Source of the DNA: Streptococcus parasanguinis
GTDB lineage: Bacteria; Bacillota; Bacilli; Lactobacillales; Streptococcaceae
Reading direction: 5' to 3'
NCBI RefSeq assembly: GCF_018499505.1
Contig: NZ_JAHDAC010000001.1
Span: 186,001-250,000, forward strand
Length of the DNA: 64,000 nt
The notes under the pieces are model-generated. The model ran no database searches. It saw only the letters and a program-made list of their open reading frames with translations, and was not told where the DNA came from. The translations under genes and the position numbers were made by a program. Below are positions 17,221 to 25,647 of the stretch, piece after piece (position 1 is the first letter of the stretch; each line of letters begins with the position of its first letter).

Positions 17221-18117
17221 ATGCTCTTTGACCAAATTGCAAGCAATAAAAGGAGAACCTGGATTCTCCTTATTGCTTTTTTCATACTCTTAGCTCTTAT
17301 CGGAGCAGCCGTTGGTTACCTCTGGTTAGGCTCCTCCCTTGGTGGCGTCATCCTAGCTTTGATTATTGGTGGAATCTATGCCTTTAGCATGATTTTTCAA
17401 TCCACCGAAGTTGTCATGCGGATGAATGGGGCGCGTGAGGTAACGGAAGAGCAAGCCCCTCAGCTCTACCATATTGTACAAGATATGGCTATGGTAGCTC
17501 AGATCCCTATGCCACGTGTCTATATTGTGGATGATCCATCCATGAATGCATTTGCGACAGGGTCTAATCCTCAAAATGCTGCTGTTGCAGCAACGACAGG
17601 TCTTCTAGCCGTGATGAATCGTGAGGAATTGGAGGGAGTTATCGGACACGAAGTCAGCCACATTCGCAATTACGATATTCGCATCTCTACGATTGCAGTT
17701 GCCCTTGCCAGTGCCATCACCATGCTTTCTAGCATTGGTGGCCGGATGATGTGGTGGGGCGGTGGTCGTAGCCGAGACGATGATCGAGAAGGTAGCGGTG
17801 GTTTGGAGATTGTTATGTTGATCCTTTCCTTGCTTGCCATCGTTTTAGCGCCATTAGCAGCGACCTTGGTCCAGTTAGCCATTTCTCGTCAACGGGAGTT
17901 CCTAGCAGATGCTTCAAGTGTTGAATTGACGCGGAATCCTCAAGGGATGATCAATGCTTTGTTAAAACTAGACAATAGCGAACCCATGCAACGACATGTT
18001 GATGATGCGAGCAGTGCTCTTTTTATCAACGATCCAAAAAAAGAATCCGGTTTGCAAAAGCTCTTTTATACCCACCCACCCATTGCTGAGCGGGTGGCTC
18101 GCCTAAGAAAAATGTAA
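17221..18117 (+). CDS. htpX: Membrane zinc metalloprotease
   Basis: The 298-residue M48 protease has two N-terminal membrane segments (about residues 15-55), the zinc motif HEVSH (H143, E144, H147), two further hydrophobic segments (about 155-175 and 195-225) and the third zinc ligand Glu in [16 protein letters not shown]. HtpX degrades misfolded membrane proteins. It starts one base after the lemA stop, so the two are translated from one mRNA. The region after the stop carries a disrupted terminator (see 18122-18418). Confidence 0.95.
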   Translation: MLFDQIASNKRRTWILLIAFFILLALIGAAVGYLWLGSSLGGVILALIIGGIYAFSMIFQSTEVVMRMNGAREVTEEQAPQLYHIVQDMAMVAQIPMPRVYIVDDPSMNAFATGSNPQNAAVAATTGLLAVMNREELEGVIGHEVSHIRNYDIRISTIAVALASAITMLSSIGGRMMWWGGGRSRDDDREGSGGLEIVMLILSLLAIVLAPLAATLVQLAISRQREFLADASSVELTRNPQGMINALLKLDNSEPMQRHVDDASSALFINDPKKESGLQKLFYTHPPIAERVARLRKM

Positions 18118-18121
18118 AAAA

Positions 18122-18141
18122 AATCCACCAAACGGTGGATT
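18122..18141. repeat. Palindromic 20-mer, unit 1 (severed htpX terminator stem)
   Basis: AATCCACC pairs with GGTGGATT. The 20-mer repeats at 18395-18414 with one difference. Here it lacks the T tract that follows unit 2. Confidence 0.75.
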
Positions 18142-18394
18142 CAGATTGAAGACACCATCATCTTAGAACCTTTCCTTAGGTGAGTACGGACGTCAGCGAA
18201 CTTCTATGAAGTTCCATGACTTAGTTTTGGACCTAAGGTTCCAAAACTCCCGAGTGCTAGAAACAACTTGTTTCTAGCACTTTCCTCACGGCGGAAAGTT
18301 TCAGTAGATGATTGAATAACTCTAAAGAATAAAAAGTATTTATCTTTATAGAAGTTAATAGAATTGTATAAAAGATAACTTTGTCTTTAAGCTC
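18142..18394. mobile_element. Structured 253-bp insertion, no ORF
   Basis: No credible coding frame is present. Three hairpins stand out: GAACTTC/GAAGTTC (18198-18214), TTTTGGACC with GGTTCCAAAA (18225-18247, one bulge) and a perfect 13-bp stem AGTGCTAGAAACA/TGTTTCTAGCACT (18253-18281). The flanking 20-mers look like a target duplication. BOX or MITE-type elements are plausible comparisons, but I do not recognise a known one. Confidence 0.45.
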
Positions 18395-18418
18395 AATCCA
18401 CCAAATGGTGGATTTTTT
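18395..18418 (+). terminator. htpX terminator, unit 2
   Basis: AATCCACC (18395-18402) pairs with GGTGGATT (18407-18414) and runs into six T. It lies 280 bp after htpX and touches the stop codon of the opposing MFS gene. Confidence 0.75.
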
Positions 18419-19634
18419 ATTTGGTAGTTAAGAGGAGGGTAGTGAAACCAAGGATGGCAAAGATCCCCCAAGCTAGGGGAAGGCTCCAAATAGCTAGACT
18501 AGAAAAGAGAGCTGTTCCAAGTGGCATAGCAAAGCTGACCATCAGTCCCAAAAAGCTAGAGGTAGAAGCTAATTTTTCAGCGGGTAATTTGCTCATTAAA
18601 AGACTGGAAACTTTTGGGTTGATTTTTGCAACAAGATAACCAAGGAAAGTGATGAGTAGAAGGGAAAGAATGTCCCAGTGTACCAGGAGATTTGTGAACC
18701 CAAGCATGGTCAGCCCACCTGCGATCCACAGGAGGGTATGGTGGAGCGATTGCTTGGAAAAATAATCGTGGGGTGTCAGGCTAGCCCAGACCATGCTTAA
18801 AATAGTCACTGCCTCTAAGATCAAGAGGGATTGGCTAAAGCTCAACTGAAAGAAGGGGGAGTGAAGCAGTTGCAGATTGTAGATACCAGAGATGGATCCC
18901 CCAAGGGAATTGATGAGAACCAATGAGAAGAGCAACTTGCCAAAGTGGTGGACCTCCTCATCTGCAAAAATACTTTTGGCGTTCTGGTACATCTCTTGGC
19001 ATTCGTGTAGCAAAGAATTCTTACTTTTGGGCTCAATGACAGGATCATGTGTCAGCTGTTTTTTTCTGATCAGGAGACAGGTAGAAGACAGGAGAAAAGT
19101 CATGGCATTGATCGAAGCGACCATAGCAAAATTTTGATGGCTGATAGCTAGCAGCCAAACTCCTAGAGCTTGTCCAGAAATCGAACAGACCATACTAAGC
19201 AGTTGGTTGAAGGAATAGGCTTCCATCAAATCCTCGTCGGGGATGTTCTTTTTCATGATGGGGAGTTGCAAGCCTCCGCGATAATCACTCAAACAATCTG
19301 AAACAATGTTTAAAAAGCAAACAATCGAAAAGGCTAGGTAACCCGGAATCTTGGTCATGAGAGCAATAAGGATGAAGAGGCTGGCTTGAAGATAGCCAAT
19401 GCGGATCAACCAGTTAGCTTTTTTCTTCGTGCGGTCAGCCTTCATCCCGACAAAAATGGTAAAGAGGCTAGGAATAAATACAATCAGATTAGCAATGCCA
19501 ACAGCTAGGCTCGGCTGTGGCATGCTGGCAGCAAAGACCACAAAGACCAGGTTGTAGATGGCAGCACCAAGGGTATTCAAAAAGCGAGAAAGACTGAGTA
19601 TGGCAAAAATTTTATTACGGACTAAGAGTTTCAT
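18417..19634 (-). CDS. MFS transporter, macrolide-efflux-like
   Basis: The 405-residue protein has about twelve hydrophobic segments and the MFS loop GMKADRTKKKANWLI between helices 2 and 3. Its early sequence (FAILSLSRFLNTLGAAIYNLVFVVFAA) resembles the MFS_3/macrolide efflux (Mef-like) group, but the substrate is open. Its ATG overlaps the stop of a 58-aa ORF (ATGA), implying coupled translation, with an rgg regulator gene just upstream on the same strand. That arrangement suggests Rgg-controlled export. Confidence 0.85.
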   Translation of the reverse strand: MKLLVRNKIFAILSLSRFLNTLGAAIYNLVFVVFAASMPQPSLAVGIANLIVFIPSLFTIFVGMKADRTKKKANWLIRIGYLQASLFILIALMTKIPGYLAFSIVCFLNIVSDCLSDYRGGLQLPIMKKNIPDEDLMEAYSFNQLLSMVCSISGQALGVWLLAISHQNFAMVASINAMTFLLSSTCLLIRKKQLTHDPVIEPKSKNSLLHECQEMYQNAKSIFADEEVHHFGKLLFSLVLINSLGGSISGIYNLQLLHSPFFQLSFSQSLLILEAVTILSMVWASLTPHDYFSKQSLHHTLLWIAGGLTMLGFTNLLVHWDILSLLLITFLGYLVAKINPKVSSLLMSKLPAEKLASTSSFLGLMVSFAMPLGTALFSSLAIWSLPLAWGIFAILGFTTLLLTTK

Positions 19635-19807
19635 AAGCTTTCCTCCTTCATGTGATCAGTTGCTAGGACTTGTTTGATAGATCGAACGATCTGTTTGAAG
19701 AGATCTAATTTCTCATCATCAGAGAGAAGAAGTTCCTGATCCTTCAGATAAACGCTGGTATGTGAGAGAAGAAAGCGGAGGAAGTGTTTTTTTAGTTTGG
19801 TCATCAT
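19631..19807 (-). CDS. 58-aa hypothetical protein coupled to the MFS gene
   Basis: A frame too short for routine detection reads MMTKLKKHFLRFLLSHTS at its start, with a basic amphipathic head and an acidic middle (LLLSDDEKLDLFKQ). Its TGA overlaps the ATG of the MFS gene. AGAAGG lies about 10 bases before the first ATG; the second ATG (19804) is an alternative. I find no family match. The tight overlap and the ribosome site are the evidence that it is translated. Confidence 0.55.
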   Translation of the reverse strand: MMTKLKKHFLRFLLSHTSVYLKDQELLLSDDEKLDLFKQIVRSIKQVLATDHMKEESL

Positions 19808-19887
19808 GGGAAGAACCTTCTTTCTTTACTTGATAGTCCTATTGTAAACCTAAAAAGCAAGAAAAAATAAATATTGCATATTTTCAA

Positions 19888-19916
19888 CAAAAACTCACAG
19901 AGTAGATCTGTGAGTT
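19888..19916 (-). terminator. Terminator of rgg
   Basis: AACTCACAGA (19892-19901) pairs perfectly with TCTGTGAGTT (19907-19916), and read on the minus strand is followed by TTTTG. It begins 2 bp after the rgg stop. Confidence 0.75.
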
Positions 19917-19917
19917 T

Positions 19918-20778
19918 TTAGGATTTATTGATCAGTTCTTGCAGGCCCTGTTTGTAGTAGTTGGCACTGTCCTTACAATCCAGAATAGAGAGAACCTGGA
20001 TGGCCTGTTCCATCTTTTCAAGACCGATTTCTTTTTCTCCCTTTCGATAGAGAAATTCTCCTTTGGCGTAGAGATAAACCGTCCGCAGGTAGGCTTCGTT
20101 TTCGGAGTAAAAGTGGTCGTTAATTAGGTGGTCAAAAAAAGATGCATCTTCAAATTCATTTGAACTAATGGCGAGAAAAAAGCCATTAAGGAAAATAGAA
20201 TTGATGGCAGGACGAGAGGAATCTAGGAGAAGCTTGAAGTCCTCCCGTTGGACCAATTCCTCTGTGTATTGTCGATAGAGCTGACTAGAGAAAAGAGGAG
20301 AGGTCAGTGAAAATAGGCTTAACTCAAAATTTCCCCAGATCATGACAGAGAAGAGATAATCATAGAGGAAATCTAGTTCCTCTTGGCTAGCGGCCACCTC
20401 TACCTCAGGATAGTTGCCAAGCATTTGGGCCTTGAGAATAATGCTGGCTAATAAGTCTTCTTTTTTGTGATCTTTCTGATAGGCTAGCTGGTAGCTTTGG
20501 TACAAGGCTTGATCATGTTCCAAGCTCATGTTTTCATAGTGCTCTTTCAACAATTTGGGAATAAAAGAGTGCTGATCGATTCCAGCTAGATGGGAAAACT
20601 CACTGAGGCTGGTTTTGATTTGTTGAAGGGCCTGAAAAAACCGTTGCGTGGTCAGGTCATTTTCTCCTCTTTCAAATCGAGATAACATGGAGCGCGAAAA
20701 TTCGCCACCCGTAGCCTCGTCTAAAGAGATGTGGCGACTTTCACGTATTTGCCGAAAAACAGCTCCGATTTCTTTCAT
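19918..20778 (-). CDS. Rgg/GadR/MutR-family transcriptional regulator
   Basis: The 286-residue protein has an N-terminal XRE domain (EIGAVFRQIRESRHISLDEATGGEFSRSMLSRFERGENDLT) and a long TPR-like helical C-terminal domain, the Rgg layout and usual length. Rgg proteins bind short secreted peptides and switch adjacent genes. ATG 20778 is chosen because GAGGAG lies 5-10 nt before it; upstream codons lack a site. The MFS exporter and 58-aa ORF follow on the same strand. I did not find a convincing SHP pheromone gene beside it. Confidence 0.9.
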   Translation of the reverse strand: MKEIGAVFRQIRESRHISLDEATGGEFSRSMLSRFERGENDLTTQRFFQALQQIKTSLSEFSHLAGIDQHSFIPKLLKEHYENMSLEHDQALYQSYQLAYQKDHKKEDLLASIILKAQMLGNYPEVEVAASQEELDFLYDYLFSVMIWGNFELSLFSLTSPLFSSQLYRQYTEELVQREDFKLLLDSSRPAINSIFLNGFFLAISSNEFEDASFFDHLINDHFYSENEAYLRTVYLYAKGEFLYRKGEKEIGLEKMEQAIQVLSILDCKDSANYYKQGLQELINKS

Positions 20779-20976
20779 GAATTCTCCTCTATCTAACAAT
20801 GCCCTAGCCAGTGAACCTCTGTTGTCCAAAAGATGGTGGGACCCTTGTGTACAACACCAATTGGCCTAGTCTCTGTATCTTTTTTCATGATTATAACAAA
20901 TTTTTGAGGAGACTTCTTGGTTGAGGGGCAGCTTCATGATATACTAGTAGTATCTAGAAGATTTGAGGACAAAAGA

Positions 20977-21516
20977 ATGAACCTATTTACACAAGAAATC
21001 CGTAAAAATCCTGAAGGACTAGCTTTTGATCAAGAGTTGGATTTGCTCAAGGAATTGCAAAAGCGTAATTCAGAAATTCTTGATTTAAAGAATGTGACAG
21101 CGACAGGACGAGTAGCCTATGATACAGGCCTCTATGTCTTGGATTACCAGTTGAGCTATACCATCGTTTTGGCATCTAGCCGAAGCATGGAGCCTGTTGA
21201 GCTTCAAGAGAGCTATCCTGTAACAGAGGTGTTTGCGGAGGATGTACAGTCTGACGCAGATATCGAGGCCCTAGAGGAAGACTTGATCCTTCCAATCGAA
21301 GGTGGGAAGATTGACCTGAGTGAGAGTGTAGCGGATAATATTCTGCTCAATATTCCTCTCAAGGTTCTCACTCCAGAAGAAGAGGCTGGACAAGGTTTTA
21401 TCGAAGGCAATGATTGGAAAATCCTATCCGAAGAAGAATACCAAGCCGCTCAAGCGATCAAGAAAGAAGAAAACAGTCCTTTTGCTGGTCTAAATGGATT
21501 GTTTGACGAAGAGTAA
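20977..21516 (+). CDS. YceD/DUF177 family protein
   Basis: The 179-residue protein is acidic and has the DUF177 pattern: VTATGRVAYDTGLYVLDYQLSYTIVLASSRSMEPVE, then an acidic stretch and a late LPLKVL-like segment (ILLNIPLKVLTPEEEAG). In many bacteria DUF177 genes neighbour rpmF and affect 23S rRNA synthesis; rpmF is not adjacent here. ATG 20977 follows TTGAGGAC; the earlier in-frame ATG lies beyond the probable promoter (ATGATATACTAG). Confidence 0.8.
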   Translation: MNLFTQEIRKNPEGLAFDQELDLLKELQKRNSEILDLKNVTATGRVAYDTGLYVLDYQLSYTIVLASSRSMEPVELQESYPVTEVFAEDVQSDADIEALEEDLILPIEGGKIDLSESVADNILLNIPLKVLTPEEEAGQGFIEGNDWKILSEEEYQAAQAIKKEENSPFAGLNGLFDEE

Positions 21517-21640
21517 GCTAGAGATTGCATTTGATAAATTTAGACATAAATACAGGTCTTTTCTTTGAGGAAAGGCCTTCTTTTGATATACTAGGATTAA
21601 TAAACAACAGAGGGGAGACCTCTAAAAAAGGAGAAAAAGT

Positions 21641-23119
21641 ATGGATACTTTATTTATTCCAGGTTGGTTGATTACTTTTGTAATCGTAGCCATTCTTGTA
21701 TTGATCTTGTTGATCAAAGGGTATGTCAACGCTAAACCCAACGAAGTCGTAGTCATTACAGGTCTTCGGAAACAACGTCACTTGCGTGGGAAAGCTGGCT
21801 TTATGATTCCCTTTGTCGAACAACGCTCTTATCTTGATATTGAGCAATTCTCGACAGATGTTCGGACTTCTGAGTCTGTTCCAACACTGGACTTCATTAA
21901 CGTCCGTGCCGATGCAGCTGTTAAATTAAAAATTGGTACAACCGATGAAATGATTGCCCGGGCTGCAGAAAACTTCTTGAACTGGAATACGACAGATATT
22001 TCCAATTCTGTCCAAGATGTCTTGGAAGGAAACTTGCGGGAAGTGATCGGTCAGATGGAGCTCCGTAAGATGGTCAATGACCGTCAAGAGTTTGCCTCAA
22101 AAGTGCAGGACAACGTAGCACCAGACTTGGCTAAAATGGGTCTAGAAGTCATCGCCTTTACGGTTCAATCCTTCTCTGATGAAGGGGGAGTCATTGATAA
22201 CCTCGGGATTGAAAATGTTGAAACCATTAAGAAAGATGCCTTGATTGCTAAAGCCAAAGCAGAACGCGAACGCAAGGAAGTCGAAGCAGAACAAGATAAA
22301 TTGGCTAACGACAAACGCGTCGCTGCCGATCTTGAAATTGCGCAAAAACAAAATGAATTAAAACTCAAACAAGCAGCCCTCAAGCAAGAAGCAGATATTG
22401 CCCAAGCAAAAGCAGATGCCGCTAAAGGGATTGAGGCAGAAGTGCAACGTCGTGAACAAGAGCGCGTGGCAGCCGAAGCCAATATCATGAAACAGGAAAA
22501 AGAAGCGGAAGTCAAAGAACGTGAAGTTAAGGTTCGTGAGCAAGAATTGGATGCCAACATCCGCAAACAAGCTGAAGCTGAAAAATATGCCCGTCAACAA
22601 GCTGCAGAAGCAGAATTGATCGAACGCCAACGCAAGGCGGAAGCAGAACTCTTCGAAACACAAAAAGAAGCCGAAGCTCGAAAAGCTCAAGCCGAAGCTG
22701 AGAAATTTGCCCAATTGCAAGAGGCCGAAGCTATTGAGGCTAAAGGTCGTGCCGAGGCTGAAGCCATTCGCTTGAAACTGGAAGCCGAAGCCAAAGGTTT
22801 GGACCAAAAGGCCGAAGCGATGAAGAAAATGCAAGAAGCAGCCATTACTGAAATGGTCGTTGACAAGTTGCCTGAAATTGCGCGTGCTGTCGCAGAACCA
22901 TTAACCAAGGTTGATAAGATCACCATGTACGGGGAAGGCAATGCTTCTAAGATGGTGGGCGATATTATGCAAAGTATCGACCAAGTCTCTCAAGGAGCCG
23001 GATTTGATATTCGTCAATTACTAGCAGGAGCCCTTGGGGTCAATATGACGGTCAATAAACTCAAAGAAGGAGAACAACCGGTCATTGAAGCAGAGGAGTT
23101 GACTTCTAAAGAAGATTAA
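21641..23119 (+). CDS. floT: Flotillin family protein
   Basis: The 492-residue protein has one N-terminal membrane segment (ITFVIVAILVLILLIKGYV), an SPFH/PHB domain (about residues 30-200: VVITGLRKQRHLRGKAGFMIPFVE) and a very long alanine/glutamate-rich coiled coil (about 200-410, repeated EAE and KAEAE), then a C-terminal oligomerisation part. Flotillins scaffold membrane microdomains. AAAAGGAG lies before the ATG and a TATACT (about 21587) upstream. It appears monocistronic, bounded by 23133-23171. Confidence 0.93.
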   Translation: MDTLFIPGWLITFVIVAILVLILLIKGYVNAKPNEVVVITGLRKQRHLRGKAGFMIPFVEQRSYLDIEQFSTDVRTSESVPTLDFINVRADAAVKLKIGTTDEMIARAAENFLNWNTTDISNSVQDVLEGNLREVIGQMELRKMVNDRQEFASKVQDNVAPDLAKMGLEVIAFTVQSFSDEGGVIDNLGIENVETIKKDALIAKAKAERERKEVEAEQDKLANDKRVAADLEIAQKQNELKLKQAALKQEADIAQAKADAAKGIEAEVQRREQERVAAEANIMKQEKEAEVKEREVKVREQELDANIRKQAEAEKYARQQAAEAELIERQRKAEAELFETQKEAEARKAQAEAEKFAQLQEAEAIEAKGRAEAEAIRLKLEAEAKGLDQKAEAMKKMQEAAITEMVVDKLPEIARAVAEPLTKVDKITMYGEGNASKMVGDIMQSIDQVSQGAGFDIRQLLAGALGVNMTVNKLKEGEQPVIEAEELTSKED

Positions 23120-23132
23120 TACCATTCTTAAG

Positions 23133-23171
23133 AAAGTGTCTGAGAACTGTTTCTCGGGCACTTTTGTTTTT
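23133..23171 (+). terminator. Terminator after floT
   Basis: A 14-bp imperfect stem (AAAGTGTCTGAGAA at 23133-23146 with TTCTCGGGCACTTT ending at 23164) followed by a T-rich run. Confidence 0.75.
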
Positions 23172-23288
23172 AAGATCAAATGACTTGCATGATCTTCTCC
23201 CTCTTAGAGAAGGCGGGAAGCTATTTTCTGCTTTCTTTTGAGGAGGAAAAATGGTAGAATAAAGGCAAACTATAAAGAGGAGTGTCAC

Positions 23289-24713
23289 ATGACTAAAGCA
23301 AACTTTGGTGTTGTTGGTATGGCCGTAATGGGTCGTAACCTTGCCCTTAATATCGAATCTCGTGGCTACACAGTTGCCATTTTTAACCGTAGTAAAGAAA
23401 AAACAGAAGATGTGATTGCTTGCCATCCTGATAAAAACTTTGTGCCAAGCTATGATATCGAAAGCTTCGTAAACTCTATCGAAAAACCACGTCGTATCAT
23501 GCTCATGGTTCAAGCAGGACCTGGTACAGACGCAACCATCCAAGCCCTTCTTCCACACTTGGACAAAGGTGATATCTTGATCGATGGAGGAAATACTTTC
23601 TATAAAGATACCATCCGTCGTAATGAAGAATTGGCGAACTCAGGAATCAACTTTATTGGTACTGGTGTATCTGGTGGGGAAAAAGGTGCCCTTGAAGGTC
23701 CTTCTATCATGCCTGGTGGACAAAAAGAAGCATATGACTTGGTAGCTGACGTTCTTGAAGAAATCTCTGCAAAAGCGCCTGAAGATGGAAAACCATGTGT
23801 GACTTACATCGGTCCTGATGGAGCTGGTCACTACGTGAAAATGGTCCACAACGGGATCGAGTACGGGGATATGCAATTGATCGCAGAAAGCTATGACCTC
23901 ATGCAACACTTGCTTGGCCTTTCTGCAGAAGACATGGCTGAAATCTTCACTGAATGGAACAAGGGTGAATTGGACAGCTACTTGATTGAAATCACAGCTG
24001 ATATCTTGAAACGCAAAGACGATGAAGGTCAAGATGGACCAATCGTAGACTACATCTTGGACGCTGCAGGAAACAAAGGAACTGGTAAATGGACTAGCCA
24101 ATCAGCGCTTGACCTTGGTGTACCATTGTCACTCATCACTGAGTCAGTATTTGCGCGTTACATCTCTGCCTACAAAGAAGAACGTGTACACGCTAGCAAG
24201 GTTCTTCCAAAACCAGCTGCATTCAAATTTGAAGGAGACAAGGCTGAGTTGATCGAAAAAATTCGTCAAGCCCTTTACTTCTCAAAAATCATCTCTTACG
24301 CACAAGGTTTTGCGCAATTGCGTGTTGCTTCTAAAGAAAACAACTGGAACTTGCCATTTGCGGACATCGCATCTATCTGGCGCGATGGATGTATCATCCG
24401 TTCTCGCTTCTTGCAAAAGATCACAGATGCTTACAACCGCGATGCAGATCTTGCTAACCTTCTATTGGATGAGTACTTCTTGGATGTCACTGCTAAGTAC
24501 CAACAATCAGTTCGTGACATTGTAGCTCTTGCTGTTCAAGCAGGTGTACCTGTACCAACCTTCTCAGCAGCCATCACTTACTTCGATAGCTACCGTTCAG
24601 CGGATCTTCCAGCGAACTTGATCCAAGCACAACGTGACTACTTTGGTGCTCACACATATAAACGTAAAGACAAAGAAGGTACCTTCCACTATTCTTGGTA
24701 CGACGAAAAATAA
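23289..24713 (+). CDS. gnd: 6-phosphogluconate dehydrogenase, decarboxylating
   Basis: The 474-residue enzyme starts [26 protein letters not shown] (NADP fold), carries NRSKEKT, the substrate-site [19 protein letters not shown] (about residue 129) and the catalytic Lys in [16 protein letters not shown] (about 184). It oxidises 6-phosphogluconate to ribulose-5-phosphate and yields NADPH. ATG 23289 follows AGAGGAG; the upstream in-frame ATG 23238 has no site. ritR begins 9 bp after its stop, as in pneumococci. Confidence 0.97.
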   Translation: MTKANFGVVGMAVMGRNLALNIESRGYTVAIFNRSKEKTEDVIACHPDKNFVPSYDIESFVNSIEKPRRIMLMVQAGPGTDATIQALLPHLDKGDILIDGGNTFYKDTIRRNEELANSGINFIGTGVSGGEKGALEGPSIMPGGQKEAYDLVADVLEEISAKAPEDGKPCVTYIGPDGAGHYVKMVHNGIEYGDMQLIAESYDLMQHLLGLSAEDMAEIFTEWNKGELDSYLIEITADILKRKDDEGQDGPIVDYILDAAGNKGTGKWTSQSALDLGVPLSLITESVFARYISAYKEERVHASKVLPKPAAFKFEGDKAELIEKIRQALYFSKIISYAQGFAQLRVASKENNWNLPFADIASIWRDGCIIRSRFLQKITDAYNRDADLANLLLDEYFLDVTAKYQQSVRDIVALAVQAGVPVPTFSAAITYFDSYRSADLPANLIQAQRDYFGAHTYKRKDKEGTFHYSWYDEK

Positions 24714-24722
24714 TCTTGCTCT

Positions 24723-25421
24723 ATGGTCAAACGAGTTCTACTAGTAGAAAATGAGAAGCAAATCGCTCGCTTCATTGATTTGGAACTTCAAAAAGAAGGG
24801 TACCAAGTTGATGTGGTCGAGGATGGAAAAGCGGGTCTGGCTTTGATTGCTGCGACCAAATATGATCTGATCTTGTTTAATTACGATTTGTCAGATATGT
24901 CTGGTGAAACATTCGCAGAGGAAATCAGTCGGATTCGCCCAGCTTCTGTTTTGATTGTTTTGGATAGCCGCGAAAAAATTGCTGAGCACAAAGAGAGTAT
25001 TCAGCGCTTTGCCGTTTCCTATATGGTTAAACCCTTTATTATCAGCGATTTGGTAGATAAGATCACAGCCATTTTTAGAGGACGTGATTATATTGACCAA
25101 CATTGTAGCCAGATGAAAATCCCAACATCATACCGCAATTTGCGCATTGATGTGGAACACCATACCGTCTATCGTGGGAAAGACATGATTAGTTTAACCC
25201 GCAGAGAGTATGATCTCTTAGCGACTCTGATGGGAAGCAAAGGGGTGGTGACACGAGATCAGTTGTTGGAAAGTGTCTGGAAGTACGAGAGTACAGGTGA
25301 GACTAATATTGTGGACGTCTATATCCGTTATCTCCGTGGGAAAATTGATCTACCCGGTCAAAAAAGCTATATTAAGACCGTTCGTGGGATTGGCTATGCC
25401 ATGCAAGACACATTAGAATAA
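24723..25421 (+). CDS. ritR: Orphan response regulator RitR
   Basis: The 232-residue OmpR-type regulator has a receiver domain and a winged-helix domain (LTRREYDLLATLMGSKGVVTRDQLLESVW). The phospho-acceptor position is Asn53 (LILFNYD) instead of Asp, and Cys128 sits in the linker (DQHCSQ), the two defining traits of RitR, which represses iron uptake and senses oxidation through that Cys in S. pneumoniae. No histidine kinase is nearby. It follows gnd in a probable two-gene transcript ending at a perfect terminator. Confidence 0.94.
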   Translation: MVKRVLLVENEKQIARFIDLELQKEGYQVDVVEDGKAGLALIAATKYDLILFNYDLSDMSGETFAEEISRIRPASVLIVLDSREKIAEHKESIQRFAVSYMVKPFIISDLVDKITAIFRGRDYIDQHCSQMKIPTSYRNLRIDVEHHTVYRGKDMISLTRREYDLLATLMGSKGVVTRDQLLESVWKYESTGETNIVDVYIRYLRGKIDLPGQKSYIKTVRGIGYAMQDTLE

Positions 25422-25457
25422 AATATTCGAACCCTTAGAGGGTTCGAATATTTTTAT
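25422..25457 (+). terminator. Terminator of gnd–ritR
   Basis: A perfect 14-bp stem (AATATTCGAACCCT at 25422-25435 with AGGGTTCGAATATT at 25439-25452) followed by T. Confidence 0.9.
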
Positions 25458-25464
25458 GACTCAA

Positions 25465-25478
25465 GGGAAACGTTTGCG
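25465..25478. promoter_or_regulatory. cre-like site 1 (CcpA)
   Basis: GGGAAACGTTTGCG is close to the catabolite-response pattern TGNAANCGNTNNCA. It lies about 80 bp before the ptsG promoter. Confidence 0.5.
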
Positions 25479-25552
25479 TTTGGAAAGGATGGGTTTTAAA
25501 AAGGATTTGGCTAAAAAAAGATAAAATTTAGAGAAAAAAATGAATGTAAGGC

Positions 25553-25580
25553 TTTACAAATTTTTAAAATGTGGTATACT
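25553..25580 (+). promoter_or_regulatory. Promoter of the PTS glucose-type transporter gene
   Basis: TTTACA (25553-25558), a 16-bp spacer and TATACT (25575-25580). Confidence 0.7.
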
Positions 25581-25593
25581 AGAAACAAATTAA

Positions 25594-25607
25594 GCGCAAA
25601 CGTTTTC
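25594..25607. promoter_or_regulatory. cre-like site 2 (CcpA)
   Basis: GCGCAAACGTTTTC, the opposite orientation of site 1, falls just after the predicted transcription start, where CcpA would block RNA polymerase. Confidence 0.6.
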
Positions 25608-25647
25608 TTAAAAACAAAAGCCTTAAACAATATAAGGAGGTTGAATG

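Noticed and set aside
20792..20887. 31-codon minus-strand frame (MKKDTETRPIGVVHKG…) upstream of rgg, considered as a pheromone
   Set aside because: Its ATG follows the -10 box directly with no ribosome site, and the peptide is not hydrophobic like SHP peptides.
22165..22834. Long antisense frames within floT
   Set aside because: They are mirrors of the repetitive Glu/Ala coiled coil (Ser/Phe-rich translations) and lack start signals.
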